A DNA stretch of 64,000 nt from Allobosea sp. BK604 (lineage in GTDB: Bacteria > Pseudomonadota > Alphaproteobacteria > Rhizobiales > Beijerinckiaceae), in contig NZ_SLZF01000001.1 in assembly GCF_004341515.1 (NCBI RefSeq), positions 1-64,000 of the forward strand. Direction: 5' to 3'. The first letter of the stretch is position 1, and every line of letters begins with the position of its first letter. Positions 55,607 to 64,000 of the stretch are shown here, one piece after another. The notes below the pieces were generated by a model. That model made no database searches, had not been told where the DNA came from, and saw only the letters and a program-made list of their open reading frames with translations. The translations under genes were made by a program, and so were the position numbers.

Positions 55607-55766
55607 TCCTTCTCCCCCTGCGGGAGAAGGTAGCAGCGCGCAGCGCTGACGGATGAGGGGTCGCGCGATGTTTGCAGTGTCGGCGCATGACGGGCCCGGC
55701 GTTCGGTAGGCGCAGCGCGACCCATCATCCGGCGCTGCGCGCTACCTTCTCCCGCAGGGGGAGAAG
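55607..55766. repeat. 160-bp inverted repeat element between binding-protein and permease genes
   Basis: The left arm opens CCTTCTCCCCCTGCGGGAGA and its near-exact complement closes the element at 55766. Each end is itself a small hairpin (CCTTCTCCC/GGGAGAAGG). The arms run about 55 bp, matching through GCGCGCAGCGC and a GGATGA-GGGTCGCGC stretch, with about 50 bp between. It is typical of CCTTCTCCC-type intergenic repeats seen in many Hyphomicrobiales genomes. In RNA it may stabilise the binding-protein part of the mRNA. Confidence 0.85.
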
Positions 55767-55783
55767 GCAAGCAGCCGGCCACG

Positions 55784-57340
55784 TCACTCCTTCCAGGCAT
55801 CCCTGAACCCGTCATTCACGCCGATGCCGGTCGTCACCAGATTCTTGATGTTGCAGCGCGAGATCGTCGGGAAATCCATCTCGAGCAGCCAGAGCACAGG
55901 CAGCTCGTCGGCGAGGATCTTCTGGATCCTGGTATAGAGTTCCTGGCGTTCCTTGTCGGTCGGCGCGACGGCCGCGTCGGCGAAGAGCTTGTCGACCTCG
56001 GGATTCGCGTAGCCGCCGACATTGGCGAAGGGATTGCCCTTGGCGATGTTGGTCGAGACATAGGAGCGCGCCACGCCGGTCGCCGGGTCGCCGAGCTGGT
56101 AGAGGAAGTTGAAGTTCAGGTCGAAATCCCAGTTGCTCGCCTTCTGGGTCCAGCCGGGCACATCGGTGTTCTCGATCTGAACCTTGACGCCGACATCCTC
56201 GAAATTCTGCTTGATCGCCTCGCTCCAGCGGCTCCAGGTCTCGCCATAGGGCAGGTTGAGCAGCTTGATCGTCTCGCCCTTGTAGCCGGAGGCCTTGATC
56301 AGTTCCTTCGCCTTGGCCGGGTCATAGCTGTATTTCGGCACATCGGCCGAATAGAACTTGGTCTTGGACGAGATCGGCCCGGTCGGCAGCTTGCCGAGCC
56401 CACCCCAGACCACATCCTTTCCGAACTCGCGGTCGATCGCGTACATCAGCCCCTGGCGGAACTGCTTGTTGCCGAGAATGCCGTTGCGCACATTCGGGGT
56501 CAGCCAGGCGTGGGGTGCGAACATCTCCCAGCCCTTGGTGGTCACGCAGGTATTCGGCAGCTTCGCCAGCCGCGCGACATCGTAGACATCGACCGAACCG
56601 CCGGTCAGCACATCGACCTTGCCGGTCTCATAGGCAACGGCGCGAGCCGCCGCATCGGGAATGATCTGCCAGTAGATCTCGTCGAGATAGGGCCGGTCCT
56701 TCAGCCAGTAATTCTCGTTGCGGACGAGATGGATGTAGGAGCCCTTCTTCCATTCCCTCAGCTTGAACGGCCCGGTACCGATCGGCGTGTTGTTGGCCGG
56801 GTTGGCGCGGTAATCGGTGCCGTCATAGATGTGCTTCGGGATCATCGGCGCCGAAGCGACTTCCTGTGACAGGATCATCGGCCCGAAGGGCTGCTTCAGC
56901 GCGATCCTGACGGTGAGGTCGTCGAGCTTCTCGATCTTGTCGACCTGGCTGGTGACGATCGGGCGCCAGCGCGGATGCACCTCGCGCAGGAACTTGTCGA
57001 GCGTGAAGACGACATCGTCGGCCGTGAACGGCTTGCCATCATGCCAGGTCACGCCCTCCTGCAGCTTGAACGTATAGGTCTTGGCGTCGGGCGAGATCTC
57101 CCAGCTCTTGGCGAGCGAGGGCTGCGGATTGAGCTTCTCGTCATAGCGCAGCAGCGATTCATAGATATTGCCGGCGACCATGTTGGTCGGGCCGTTCTGG
57201 TTGAGCCCCTGCATCAGCATCGGCGGCTCGGGCTGGACCACGACATGCACGGTGCCGCCCTTTTTCGGAGTCTGCGCATGGGCCGCGCCGAGCGCCAGCA
57301 CGGAAGCGGCGAGCACCAGGCCAAACCTCGATCCCATCAT
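55784..57340 (-). CDS. Oligopeptide-type ABC substrate-binding protein (family 5)
   Basis: The 518-residue periplasmic protein has a signal peptide (GLVLAASVLALGAAHAQ) and the SBP-family-5 layout: NPQPSLAKSWEISPDAKTYTFKLQEGVTWHDGKPFTADDVVF near the start, then NNTPIGTGPFKLREWKKGS. Length is normal for DppA-like binders of peptides or related solutes. AGGGGAGAAG lies before the ATG pair at 57340. It heads the operon SBP, DppB, DppC, DppDF, EamA. Confidence 0.95.
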   Translation of the reverse strand: MMGSRFGLVLAASVLALGAAHAQTPKKGGTVHVVVQPEPPMLMQGLNQNGPTNMVAGNIYESLLRYDEKLNPQPSLAKSWEISPDAKTYTFKLQEGVTWHDGKPFTADDVVFTLDKFLREVHPRWRPIVTSQVDKIEKLDDLTVRIALKQPFGPMILSQEVASAPMIPKHIYDGTDYRANPANNTPIGTGPFKLREWKKGSYIHLVRNENYWLKDRPYLDEIYWQIIPDAAARAVAYETGKVDVLTGGSVDVYDVARLAKLPNTCVTTKGWEMFAPHAWLTPNVRNGILGNKQFRQGLMYAIDREFGKDVVWGGLGKLPTGPISSKTKFYSADVPKYSYDPAKAKELIKASGYKGETIKLLNLPYGETWSRWSEAIKQNFEDVGVKVQIENTDVPGWTQKASNWDFDLNFNFLYQLGDPATGVARSYVSTNIAKGNPFANVGGYANPEVDKLFADAAVAPTDKERQELYTRIQKILADELPVLWLLEMDFPTISRCNIKNLVTTGIGVNDGFRDAWKE

Positions 57341-57562
57341 CTGCTTCTCCCCTGCTCGCTGAATGCGCCACCTGTCCGGCTGGCTGCGGCTTGAGGCAAT
57401 GCCACCCGATCAGCAGCCGATTAGCAAGCTCCGCGCCAAGAGGATCCGGGATGGGAAAAGCAGCACGGGAAACCGAGTCCGGCTCGGCGTCAGGCAACGG
57501 ATGCCGGAGTACGTCACGCTCAACGAGCTGACCAACAAGCGCTCGTGACCCTTCGGGTTGTA

Positions 57563-58561
57563 TCAGGTGGATTCGAGCAGTTCGGCCACGGGCAACCGAT
57601 AATGAGGACAAACGCCATGCTGCTCCGCCGCGCCGATCCTGAACACATTGACCAATCGTCGCCCGGCCGGCGGGGGAAAGAGCTTCGTGAGTGCGCTGCG
57701 GCTTTCGGGCCAATCGACCAGCACCGAGACCGGGCAGGCACTCAAGCCGGACCGGGTCATGCCGAGCCAGGCGCGATAGAAGGCCCGCCCGGTCAGGACC
57801 GGGTCCTCGCCCGCCGGGCGATGGAACAGGGCGATCGCGCCGGAGCGCGTCTTGGCTCCATCGCTCGTCAGCGGCTCGGCCAACCCGATCAGATGCAAGG
57901 TCGTGAACAGCGGCCCGAGAACGAGCCCGGCAGCGAGCGCTTCCAGGCGCCCCAGCGCCATTGCCTCGGCGTTCAAGCCGTCCCTGGCATGGGCGGCATG
58001 GCCCGACGAGAGCCGCATCCAGGCGAGGAGCTCCTTGCGATGAGCGGCATCGCACAGGAAGTGGAACCCCGCCCGATCGGCCAGGCCCGCAATCGTCTCG
58101 ATCTGGCCGGGCTCGGTGATCACGGTGAGGTCGCTCTCGGTCCGGGCCAGGTCGGCCAATGCCTGGTCGGTGCCGGCGTTGCCCGGCATAAAACGGGCGC
58201 GCCAGCTCGCACGCTGCGTGACGAGGTCGGAGAGCTGGTCGGGCACCCCGCCTGGCGCAATGTCGAGCGCCGCAACCGGGATGAGGCCGCCATCGACCGG
58301 GATTGCCCCGGGATGGAGTTCGACCTGGACGATACGCAGGCCCCGTCTGCTCAGGGCGAGCGCCATGCCTTCGATCGCGGCTCCGTGCGACAGGCGGACA
58401 TCATGGCCGGTCGGATCGGCAACCGGCAGCCTTCGGGTGGGATCCGCCAGGACCAGAATGCGATCGCCGGCTCGGCGCCAGCGGGTCGGCTGGATATTAT
58501 GGACGCTGGGCGCGAGGCGGGCCTCGGCGACGAGGCTTTCGAGCAGGGCCTGGTCAAGCAT
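57563..58561 (-). CDS. Nitroreductase-family (Acg-like) protein
   Basis: The 332-residue protein starts with LVAEARLAPSVHNIQPTRWR, matching the APS-x-HN-x-QPW FMN/phosphate segment of nitroreductases, here with Thr in place of the usual Trp. A second related block, ITEPGQIETIAGLADRAGFHFL, and a late TRSGLSACPVSVLVDWP suggest the longer Acg-type relatives, many of which have lost part of the flavin site. It might oxidise or reduce a pathway intermediate. It is the last gene of the six-gene operon, 3 bp after the YghO-like GNAT. Confidence 0.78.
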   Translation of the reverse strand: MLDQALLESLVAEARLAPSVHNIQPTRWRRAGDRILVLADPTRRLPVADPTGHDVRLSHGAAIEGMALALSRRGLRIVQVELHPGAIPVDGGLIPVAALDIAPGGVPDQLSDLVTQRASWRARFMPGNAGTDQALADLARTESDLTVITEPGQIETIAGLADRAGFHFLCDAAHRKELLAWMRLSSGHAAHARDGLNAEAMALGRLEALAAGLVLGPLFTTLHLIGLAEPLTSDGAKTRSGAIALFHRPAGEDPVLTGRAFYRAWLGMTRSGLSACPVSVLVDWPESRSALTKLFPPPAGRRLVNVFRIGAAEQHGVCPHYRLPVAELLEST

Positions 58562-58564
58562 CGC

Positions 58565-59680
58565 TCAGCCTCGCAGCGGCTTCGAGAAGAGGTGCAGGCG
58601 ATGCAACGGCCTGGCGCCCGCCTTCTCGGCCTGGCGCAGGCTCGGCCCGTTCACATCGGCGATCCATGTGCCGCCGAGCGTCGTATAGCCGGCGTCCTTC
58701 AGCGCGGTCGCGACCTTGTAGAGCATCGCGCCGTTGATGCCGCGATTATGCGCAGCGCGGCTGACCGACTGGTAGACGATGACGGCCCGACGGTTCGTCC
58801 AGCGATGCCAGAGGAAGCGCAGCGGAAAGGCGGGACCCATCCGCCCACCGACAGCGTTGACCAGCGGGTTGAGATCGGGAATCGCGATGATCGCCCCGAC
58901 AGGCTCGCCCCTGTAATGCACGACGGTCGAGATCCGCTTGTCGATGACCCACATCATGTCACCGGCCTGGAAGCGGTATTCTTCGGCGCTTGGCGGCACG
59001 AACATAGGATTGCCGTCGAAGCCGTCATTGAGGATCAGCCGCGATTCCTCCAGGCGCCGGGCGAAATGGCGCCGGTCGATCGGCATCCAGGCATAGTCGG
59101 TATCGGCCAGGATCGCCTGCTGCTTCGGGCCGAGCAGGAGCCTGGGCTCGACGCTGGCGAGATCGATCTCGAAGGTCGTCATCGGGAAGGTGGGAGCATA
59201 GCCGTTCGCCGCCAGTAGCCGGGCGATATGCGGCGGGCTCCAGACCATGTCGGTAAAGGGCTGGCCGGAATATCCGTCGGTGACCACGCCGATCTGCTGC
59301 ATGGCGGTGAGATTGAAATTGCCGGCGATCTCGACCATGCCGCGCTCGCGCGCCCAGTCCTCGGCGGCGGCGAGAAGGCTGGCGGCGATTTCGGCATCAT
59401 CGGCGCAGTCGAAATAGCCGAACTGGGCCCGGCTCGTGCCATGGCGGGCGTTCGAGGCATCGTGGATCGCCGCGACGATGCGGCCGAGCGGCCGGCCGTC
59501 GCGCAGCGCAGTAAAGAGCTCGAAACGGCCGTGCCCGTCCTTGACGAGCGGGTTGCGCGCGCGATCGAGCATGCGGTCGAAATCCGACCACATCGGCGGC
59601 ACATAGGGCGAGCCGAGTGGATAGACGGTGCCGGTGACGGCGAACGCCTTGCGCCGGTCGTTCCTGACGATCTCGATCAT
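58565..59680 (-). CDS. YghO-like GNAT N-acyltransferase
   Basis: The 371-residue protein resembles YghO-type GNAT enzymes. AIHDASNARHGTSRAQFGYFDCADDAEIAA is the usual N-terminal GNAT-like block with the FGYFDC strand, AEDWARERGMVEIAGNFNLT carries the second, and C-terminal AAHNRGINGAMLYKVATALKDAGY holds the R/N-x-G-x-x-G-type acyl-CoA or acyl-ACP loop. It may N-acylate a small amine. It overlaps the membrane-protein gene (ATGA). Confidence 0.75.
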   Translation of the reverse strand: MIEIVRNDRRKAFAVTGTVYPLGSPYVPPMWSDFDRMLDRARNPLVKDGHGRFELFTALRDGRPLGRIVAAIHDASNARHGTSRAQFGYFDCADDAEIAASLLAAAEDWARERGMVEIAGNFNLTAMQQIGVVTDGYSGQPFTDMVWSPPHIARLLAANGYAPTFPMTTFEIDLASVEPRLLLGPKQQAILADTDYAWMPIDRRHFARRLEESRLILNDGFDGNPMFVPPSAEEYRFQAGDMMWVIDKRISTVVHYRGEPVGAIIAIPDLNPLVNAVGGRMGPAFPLRFLWHRWTNRRAVIVYQSVSRAAHNRGINGAMLYKVATALKDAGYTTLGGTWIADVNGPSLRQAEKAGARPLHRLHLFSKPLRG

Positions 59681-60879
59681 GCCGCCTCCGTGGGGGCGTT
59701 GGCCAACAGCCGACGCGCGAGCGACAACGCCGTCTCGGTCGCGGGATCGGCGGAGACGACGGGCACCGTCAGCACCAGCAGGTCGAGCGGATCACGCACG
59801 ACGACGAGGAGGTGGCTGGCCGAATAGGTCGCGAGCAGTGCTGCGATCCGCTCGGTGCCGCCATCGTCCGCGGCGCGTTGCCAGGGCTGATCGGCGGCGC
59901 GCAGCACCGAGACCTCGCGCAGCGCTTCCTTCAGGATTGGCGGATCGAACTCGGCGAGCGCGGGCTCGCGCAGGCGGACCGCGCTCTCGAACAGGGGATG
60001 GCTGGTCAGGCGCGCGATCAGCTCCTCGCGCGTGCCGGCGCGGGACTGGGCGATCGAGGCGAGCACGCCGGGCGAACGTGCCTCGAAGGCACCGTTGAGC
60101 GCATCGGCCATCAGCCCGATCGTCAGCACCCCGGCCAGCATCACCGCGCACATGCGGATGCCATGCACGAGATCGATATCGGGATCGAGATAGGCCGCGG
60201 CCCAGCCCAGTGCGAGCGCGGCGCTGGCACGCAATGCCATCAGGGCGAAGCCCTGCCGGCGCGTCTGCGCGCCACCGCCGGTCACGAGCACGATCGAGAT
60301 CAGGAACAGCGCGCCGAGCCCGCCGAGCCTGACCGGCATGGCGGTGGCGATGCCGCGGAAATCACTGAGCAGGAAGGGCAGCACCAGGAAGGCGCAAAGC
60401 GCCAGCCGGCCGATCATGCCGTTCTCCGCCGCCGTCAGCGATGCGCAATCGCGGGAAAAAAGCAGTACGCCACAGGCTGCGAAGCTGGCCAGCTGGAAGC
60501 CGGCCAGCATGACGTCGTAGGCGCCGCCGTGATCGCCGAAGCCAGCGAGGCTCGCCAGTGCGAGCAGCGTGGCGCCACCGAGCACCGCGATCTTGAGCCA
60601 GCGCGGCGCATGCCGGCGCAGCACGCCCTCGGCGACGACGAGTGCGCCGAGTGGCAGGCCGGCGGCGCAGGCCAGTGCCAACCGCTCCAGCAGCAGGCTG
60701 CCCGTCCACCAGCCAAGGCCGCGCAGCAGGAACAGCGCCGTGACGAGCCCCAGGGCGAACAGGAAACGTGCCGTCAGGGGTCCGTGCGGATCGCGCCGAC
60801 GCAAGGTGAGCATGGCGATGCCGAGGCCGAGCGCGCCGCAGAGGTCGACGATCGAATCGGCGACGAGGGCCGGATTCAT
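59677..60879 (-). CDS. Polytopic membrane protein of unknown function
   Basis: A 400-residue protein with about eight membrane helices in the first 280 residues (LCGALGLGIAMLTL, LALACAAGLPLGALVVAEGV, MCAVMLAGVLTIGLMA) and a soluble C-terminal 120 residues with alternating strands (ASHLLVVVRDPLDLLVLTVP). I do not recognise the family. The position between the E1-like and GNAT genes, with ATGA overlaps on both sides, suggests it anchors or exports the product. Confidence 0.65.
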   Translation of the reverse strand: MNPALVADSIVDLCGALGLGIAMLTLRRRDPHGPLTARFLFALGLVTALFLLRGLGWWTGSLLLERLALACAAGLPLGALVVAEGVLRRHAPRWLKIAVLGGATLLALASLAGFGDHGGAYDVMLAGFQLASFAACGVLLFSRDCASLTAAENGMIGRLALCAFLVLPFLLSDFRGIATAMPVRLGGLGALFLISIVLVTGGGAQTRRQGFALMALRASAALALGWAAAYLDPDIDLVHGIRMCAVMLAGVLTIGLMADALNGAFEARSPGVLASIAQSRAGTREELIARLTSHPLFESAVRLREPALAEFDPPILKEALREVSVLRAADQPWQRAADDGGTERIAALLATYSASHLLVVVRDPLDLLVLTVPVVSADPATETALSLARRLLANAPTEAA

Positions 60880-61754
60880 GGCGCGGCCATCATCCGGCGC
60901 AGGGCGCGGCGCACGAGCGGGCGCAGCAGCGCAGCCACAGGCTCCGGCCAGGGCTTCTCGATCGCCGGCCGATGCGGATTGAGGAACCAGCCACGACAAT
61001 CCGTGCCGGTACGCTTGCCGAGCGCAAGCGCGATCGCCTCATAGGCCATCAGCGTGCCGGTGGTGATCACCATCGGCGCGAAGGACATGCGGCTACGCCG
61101 ACCGACGGCGACCTCGGCAGCGAGCGCGAGATCGACATGGTGGCGCGAGCGCGAATGCAGCATGACATGCTCGACCTCGCAGAGCATCGCGGCGCGGCGC
61201 TCCTCGTCGCCGATCGCGGTCCAGTCCTTGCCGAGCGTCGGGAAGCCGAGCCGCTCCTCGGGCCGCGGATCCTCCGGCCGCACCACGATCACCGAGGGCA
61301 GCGGCGACATATAGGCGTCGATCACGGTCGCCCGGGCGGTCTTGGCGGTGCGGTAGAGATGCAGGCCGGCGGCGATGTCGTCCATGCCGTTGACGATGAC
61401 GGGGCAGCGCGCCGCGATCTGCGGCAGGCGCTCGCTCCACTCGGCGCCCAGCACCTCGATCTCGATATCCGGATTGATGGCGCGCGCGGCTGCTGCCGCA
61501 GCGACCGCCTTCGGCTCTCCGATGGTCGCAGCCGTGGCGAAGACCTGGCGGTTGAGATTGGAGACCTCGAATTCGTCGATATCGGCGATGATGAAATGGC
61601 CGATTCCGGCCCGCACCAGAGCCATGAAGGCAGCGCCGCCCATGCCTCCGACCCCGCAGACGAAGATGCGTGTCTCGCGCAGCCTCGCCTGCTCCTGCGC
61701 CGTGACGAAGCCGATATTGCGGGTGGTGAAGAGCTCGTAGGAGAAAGCCGCCAT
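60876..61754 (-). CDS. ThiF/MoeB/E1-like adenylating enzyme
   Basis: The 292-residue protein has the ThiF-type ATP-binding core: RIFVCGVGGMGGAAFMALVRAGIGHFIIADIDEFEVSNLNRQ with G-x-G-G-x-G (residues 34-39), Asp58/Asp60 and N66/R69. The zinc CxxC pairs of ThiF/MoeB are absent. E1-like enzymes adenylate a carboxylate; besides ubiquitin-like proteins they can act on small molecules, as TcdA/CsdL does when it cyclises t6A. No ubiquitin-like or sulfur-carrier gene is in the operon, so a small-molecule substrate is more likely. Overlaps: TGATG before it and ATGA after it. Confidence 0.85.
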   Translation of the reverse strand: MAAFSYELFTTRNIGFVTAQEQARLRETRIFVCGVGGMGGAAFMALVRAGIGHFIIADIDEFEVSNLNRQVFATAATIGEPKAVAAAAAARAINPDIEIEVLGAEWSERLPQIAARCPVIVNGMDDIAAGLHLYRTAKTARATVIDAYMSPLPSVIVVRPEDPRPEERLGFPTLGKDWTAIGDEERRAAMLCEVEHVMLHSRSRHHVDLALAAEVAVGRRSRMSFAPMVITTGTLMAYEAIALALGKRTGTDCRGWFLNPHRPAIEKPWPEPVAALLRPLVRRALRRMMAAP

Positions 61755-62716
61755 CAGGGTTTCGCCTTCGCATCGCGCGGCCGCAGGCTGCCCAACCGGC
61801 GCCCGTCGTCGAGCCAGTGGGCCAGCGGCAGCAGGAGGCGCCGCAGCAGCAGGAAGACCGAGGCTCCGGCAATGCCGGGCAGCGAGGCACGCGGCACCTG
61901 GCCGAGCAGGTAGCGCCGCGCCGCCGGCAGATCCATGCGGCCGATCTGGAGCAGGTCGTCCCCGCGCTCGTAGTCGAGCTCGCGCCGGCAATATTCGTTG
62001 TAGCGGGGCTCGCGGTGCTGGGTCGCGGCGTCGAAGCTCTTCTTCAGGTCGTCGGAGCCGCCGGTATAGGCGTCGGTGATGACCGAGCGTGCCTCGTCGA
62101 AGCCGGCCTCCGGTCCGACGCCGAAGACATGACGGTGGTCGCGCATGATCTGCCGGGCGAGCGTCAGATGGGCGAAACTCTGGCGGCTGCCGGGATCGGG
62201 TGAAGGATAGACGTCGGAAAAGGTCTGGCAGACCATGCCGACGACGCCCGGCACCTGAGTGACATTCGAGATCCAGCGCGGTCGCAGGCCGCCGCGGACG
62301 AAGAGCACCAGCACGGTCAGGCCGTAGAGCACCCAGGACAGGCCCTGGCCACGTACCTCCGGATCGACCATGACGAGGCCGAGATGGGTGACGCTCTGCG
62401 GCTCGCCATTCAGGGGAATGCGCATCTGCACCAATGCGTTGAAGGCGACCGGCTTGCCCGTCTCCCTCTCGGTGATCAGCGTCACGATCGACTGGGCCAG
62501 TCGCTCGCGCTCACCGGAGAAGACGCCATAGGTGAGATCGCCCTGCGCCAGCGTCCGGCTCGCGACGGCGCGGAGCTGATCGACCAGAGCGGCGAGCGCC
62601 GCATCGTCGAGCACCGCGCCCGGCCGCTCGACGATGCGCGTCACCAGCCCGCGATGGGTGGCCAGAGTCAGGTCGAGCGTCGGCGCCGTCAGGGCCTTGA
62701 GCCAGAAGCCCAGCAT
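61754..62716 (-). CDS. GNAT-like protein with C-terminal amphipathic/hydrophobic segment
   Basis: The 320-residue product contains a GNAT-type central block, THLGLVMVDPEVRGQGLSWVLYGL, with R-G-Q-G-L-S as acyl-CoA loop, preceded by GKPVAFNALVQMRIPL. A C-terminal hydrophobic stretch (ASVFLLLRRLLLPLAHWLDD) may associate with the membrane. A substrate cannot be predicted. It starts 4 bp after the acyl-ACP synthetase stop and overlaps the E1-like gene by one base. Confidence 0.7.
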   Translation of the reverse strand: MLGFWLKALTAPTLDLTLATHRGLVTRIVERPGAVLDDAALAALVDQLRAVASRTLAQGDLTYGVFSGERERLAQSIVTLITERETGKPVAFNALVQMRIPLNGEPQSVTHLGLVMVDPEVRGQGLSWVLYGLTVLVLFVRGGLRPRWISNVTQVPGVVGMVCQTFSDVYPSPDPGSRQSFAHLTLARQIMRDHRHVFGVGPEAGFDEARSVITDAYTGGSDDLKKSFDAATQHREPRYNEYCRRELDYERGDDLLQIGRMDLPAARRYLLGQVPRASLPGIAGASVFLLLRRLLLPLAHWLDDGRRLGSLRPRDAKAKP

Positions 62717-62720
62717 GCCA

Positions 62721-64000
62721 TCACGCCGCCGCGGCAGCCTGGCGCTCGCGCACCAGGCGGTTGACGCCGGCGAAATCGAGCTTGCCCGAGCCGAGCACCG
62801 GCACCGCCGGCACGACCAGGACGTCGGCGGGGATCATCAGGTCGGCAGCGCCCTTGCCTTTGGCGAAGGCCTGAAACTCGGCGCGCGTCGCATCGCGCTG
62901 CTGCGTCACCAGGACGAGGCGCTCGCCCTTGCGCGCATCCGGAACGCTCGCCACGGCGGACAGCGCGTTCGGCCAGCACTCCGCCGCCAGCGCCTCGATC
63001 GCCGCCAGCGAGACCATCTCGCCGGCGATTTTCGCGAAGCGCTTGGCCCGGCCCTTGATGGTGACAAAGCCGTCCCGGTCGATCGTGACGATGTCGCCGG
63101 TATCGTGCCAGCCCTCCGGCGGCGGCTCGAGCACGCCCGGATTCTCCGCCTTCAGGTAGCCCAGCATGATATTGGGACCGCGGACATGCAGCCGCCCGCC
63201 TTCGTCGACGCCCGGCACCGGCTCCAGCCGCGCCTCCATGCCCGGCATGATCCGGCCGACCGTGCCGAAACGGTTGAACATCGGCGTGTTCAGCGCCAGC
63301 ACGGGGGCCGTCTCGGTCACGCCATAGCCTTCCAGGATGCGCAGGCCGAACTTCTCCATATAGGTCCGGCGTGTCGCCTCCTTGACGGGCTCGGCGCCGG
63401 CCAGGATGTAGCGCAGCGAGCGCAGGTCATAGGGATGGGCGGCGCGGGCATAGCCGGCGAGGAAGGTGTCGGTGCCGAACAGGATCGTGGCGTTGGAGCC
63501 GTAGACCAGTTCCGGCACCAGCCGGTAATGCAGCGGCGAGGGATAGAGATAGACCGGCACGCCGGAGACCAGCGGCAGGACGAGCCCGACCGTCAAGCCG
63601 AAGGAGTGGAACACCGGCAGCACGTTGAAGACCTTGTCGCGCCGGCCGAAATCGATCCTGGCCGCCGCCTGGGCGGCGTTGGCGAGCATGTTCGAATGCG
63701 ACAGCACCACGCCTTTCGGCACGCCCTCGGAGCCGGAGGTGAACAGGATCGCGGCCCGGTCGGAGCCCTTGGCCGGAGCGATCGGTTTGTCGTGGCTGAA
63801 CAGCGCCGCGAGCTTGTCGCGGGCCGAGACGCCGGCGCGCACATCCTCGAGATAGACGATCGCGACCTCCGCCCGCAGCGCCTCGACGAGCGGGCCGAGC
63901 CGGCCCTTCTCGACGAAGGCGAGCGAGGTCACGATCGTGCCGATCCGGGCAGCCTTGCAGGCGGCGGCGATATTGGTCGCCCCCGCGGTGAAGTTGATCA
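62721..64000 (-). CDS. Aas-like acyl-ACP/acyl-CoA synthetase, 5' end cut by the window
   Basis: The visible 425 residues belong to an AMP-forming fatty acid-activating enzyme. The phosphate loop is AAILFTSGSEGVPKGVVLSHSNML, followed by LPVFHSFGLTVGLVLPLVSG, LRILEGYGVTETAPVLALN, WHDTGDIVTIDRDGF and the catalytic Lys region LGSGKLDF near the end. The order of motifs and the YPSPLHYRLVPELVYGSNATILFGTDTFL stretch are like the C-terminal half of E. coli Aas. The frame continues upstream past 64000 (NFTAGATNIAAACKAARIG), so start and possible PlsC-type domain are unseen. It is the first visible gene of the operon and would supply an activated acyl group. Confidence 0.88.
   Translation of the reverse strand, partial: INFTAGATNIAAACKAARIGTIVTSLAFVEKGRLGPLVEALRAEVAIVYLEDVRAGVSARDKLAALFSHDKPIAPAKGSDRAAILFTSGSEGVPKGVVLSHSNMLANAAQAAARIDFGRRDKVFNVLPVFHSFGLTVGLVLPLVSGVPVYLYPSPLHYRLVPELVYGSNATILFGTDTFLAGYARAAHPYDLRSLRYILAGAEPVKEATRRTYMEKFGLRILEGYGVTETAPVLALNTPMFNRFGTVGRIMPGMEARLEPVPGVDEGGRLHVRGPNIMLGYLKAENPGVLEPPPEGWHDTGDIVTIDRDGFVTIKGRAKRFAKIAGEMVSLAAIEALAAECWPNALSAVASVPDARKGERLVLVTQQRDATRAEFQAFAKGKGAADLMIPADVLVVPAVPVLGSGKLDFAGVNRLVRERQAAAAA

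Noticed and set aside
57363..57548. 61-codon plus-strand frame in the gap after the binding-protein start
   Set aside because: No ribosome site or motif, and it faces two minus-strand operons.
60876..61754. MoeB or ThiF of cofactor synthesis
   Set aside because: No zinc CxxC pairs, no thiS/moaD neighbour and an acyltransferase-rich operon; the general E1-like call is safer.

Overview
The window is high-GC, densely packed chromosomal DNA of an alphaproteobacterium. Gene content and short-palindrome repeats fit Hyphomicrobiales, and the overall flavour is closest to Bosea or a relative. That placement is my inference from protein sequence feel; there is no rRNA here to confirm it. Most genes sit in tight operons with ATGA, TGATG or TTGA stop/start overlaps. 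I saw no tRNA, rRNA, IS element or CRISPR array.

Layout. 1-743: gene-poor, with a possible dnaN-like scrap and a dispersed repeat, then a secreted DUF1254/DUF1214 protein. 2245-8451 (minus): a methionine-cycle operon of ArsR-methyltransferase regulator, metF, metH and a GNAT gene, preceded by a perfect 22-bp palindrome. 8589-15895: a LacI regulator divergent from a sugar ABC importer (no ATPase gene), an alpha/alpha-toroid-like protein and a GH2 beta-glucuronidase. 16031-24897: MocR/EamA pair, cold-shock protein, GH3 beta-glucosidase, FMN L-lactate dehydrogenase, and a TetR/SDR pair sharing an operator. 25030-31449: a stand-alone bchE behind a very strong hairpin, ettA and several envelope proteins. 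31478-40246: SDR/TetR pair, aldo-keto reductase, a FliK-like/FlhB-tail/GNAT trio, a mog-type gene and an exported glutathione peroxidase.

40436-51173 (minus) is a full chemotaxis locus: cheY, cheB, cheD, cheR, mcp, cheW, cheA, cheY, STAS, a degenerate receiver, and a second soluble MCP with its sensor-like domain at the C-terminus. 51257-57340 is an EamA exporter plus an oligopeptide-type ABC importer with fused ATPases. 57563-64000 (minus) is a six-gene translationally coupled operon: Aas-like acyl-ACP synthetase (cut by the window end), GNAT-like protein, ThiF/E1-like adenylating enzyme, polytopic membrane protein, YghO-like GNAT and nitroreductase-like protein. It looks like a pathway for a lipidated small molecule and is my best candidate for an under-described system.

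Regulation visible in sequence includes the 22-bp palindrome before the methionine operon, a LacI-type AAACGTTT site, a MocR-gap inverted repeat, two TetR operator sets, several terminator-like hairpins and at least three dispersed palindromic repeat families.
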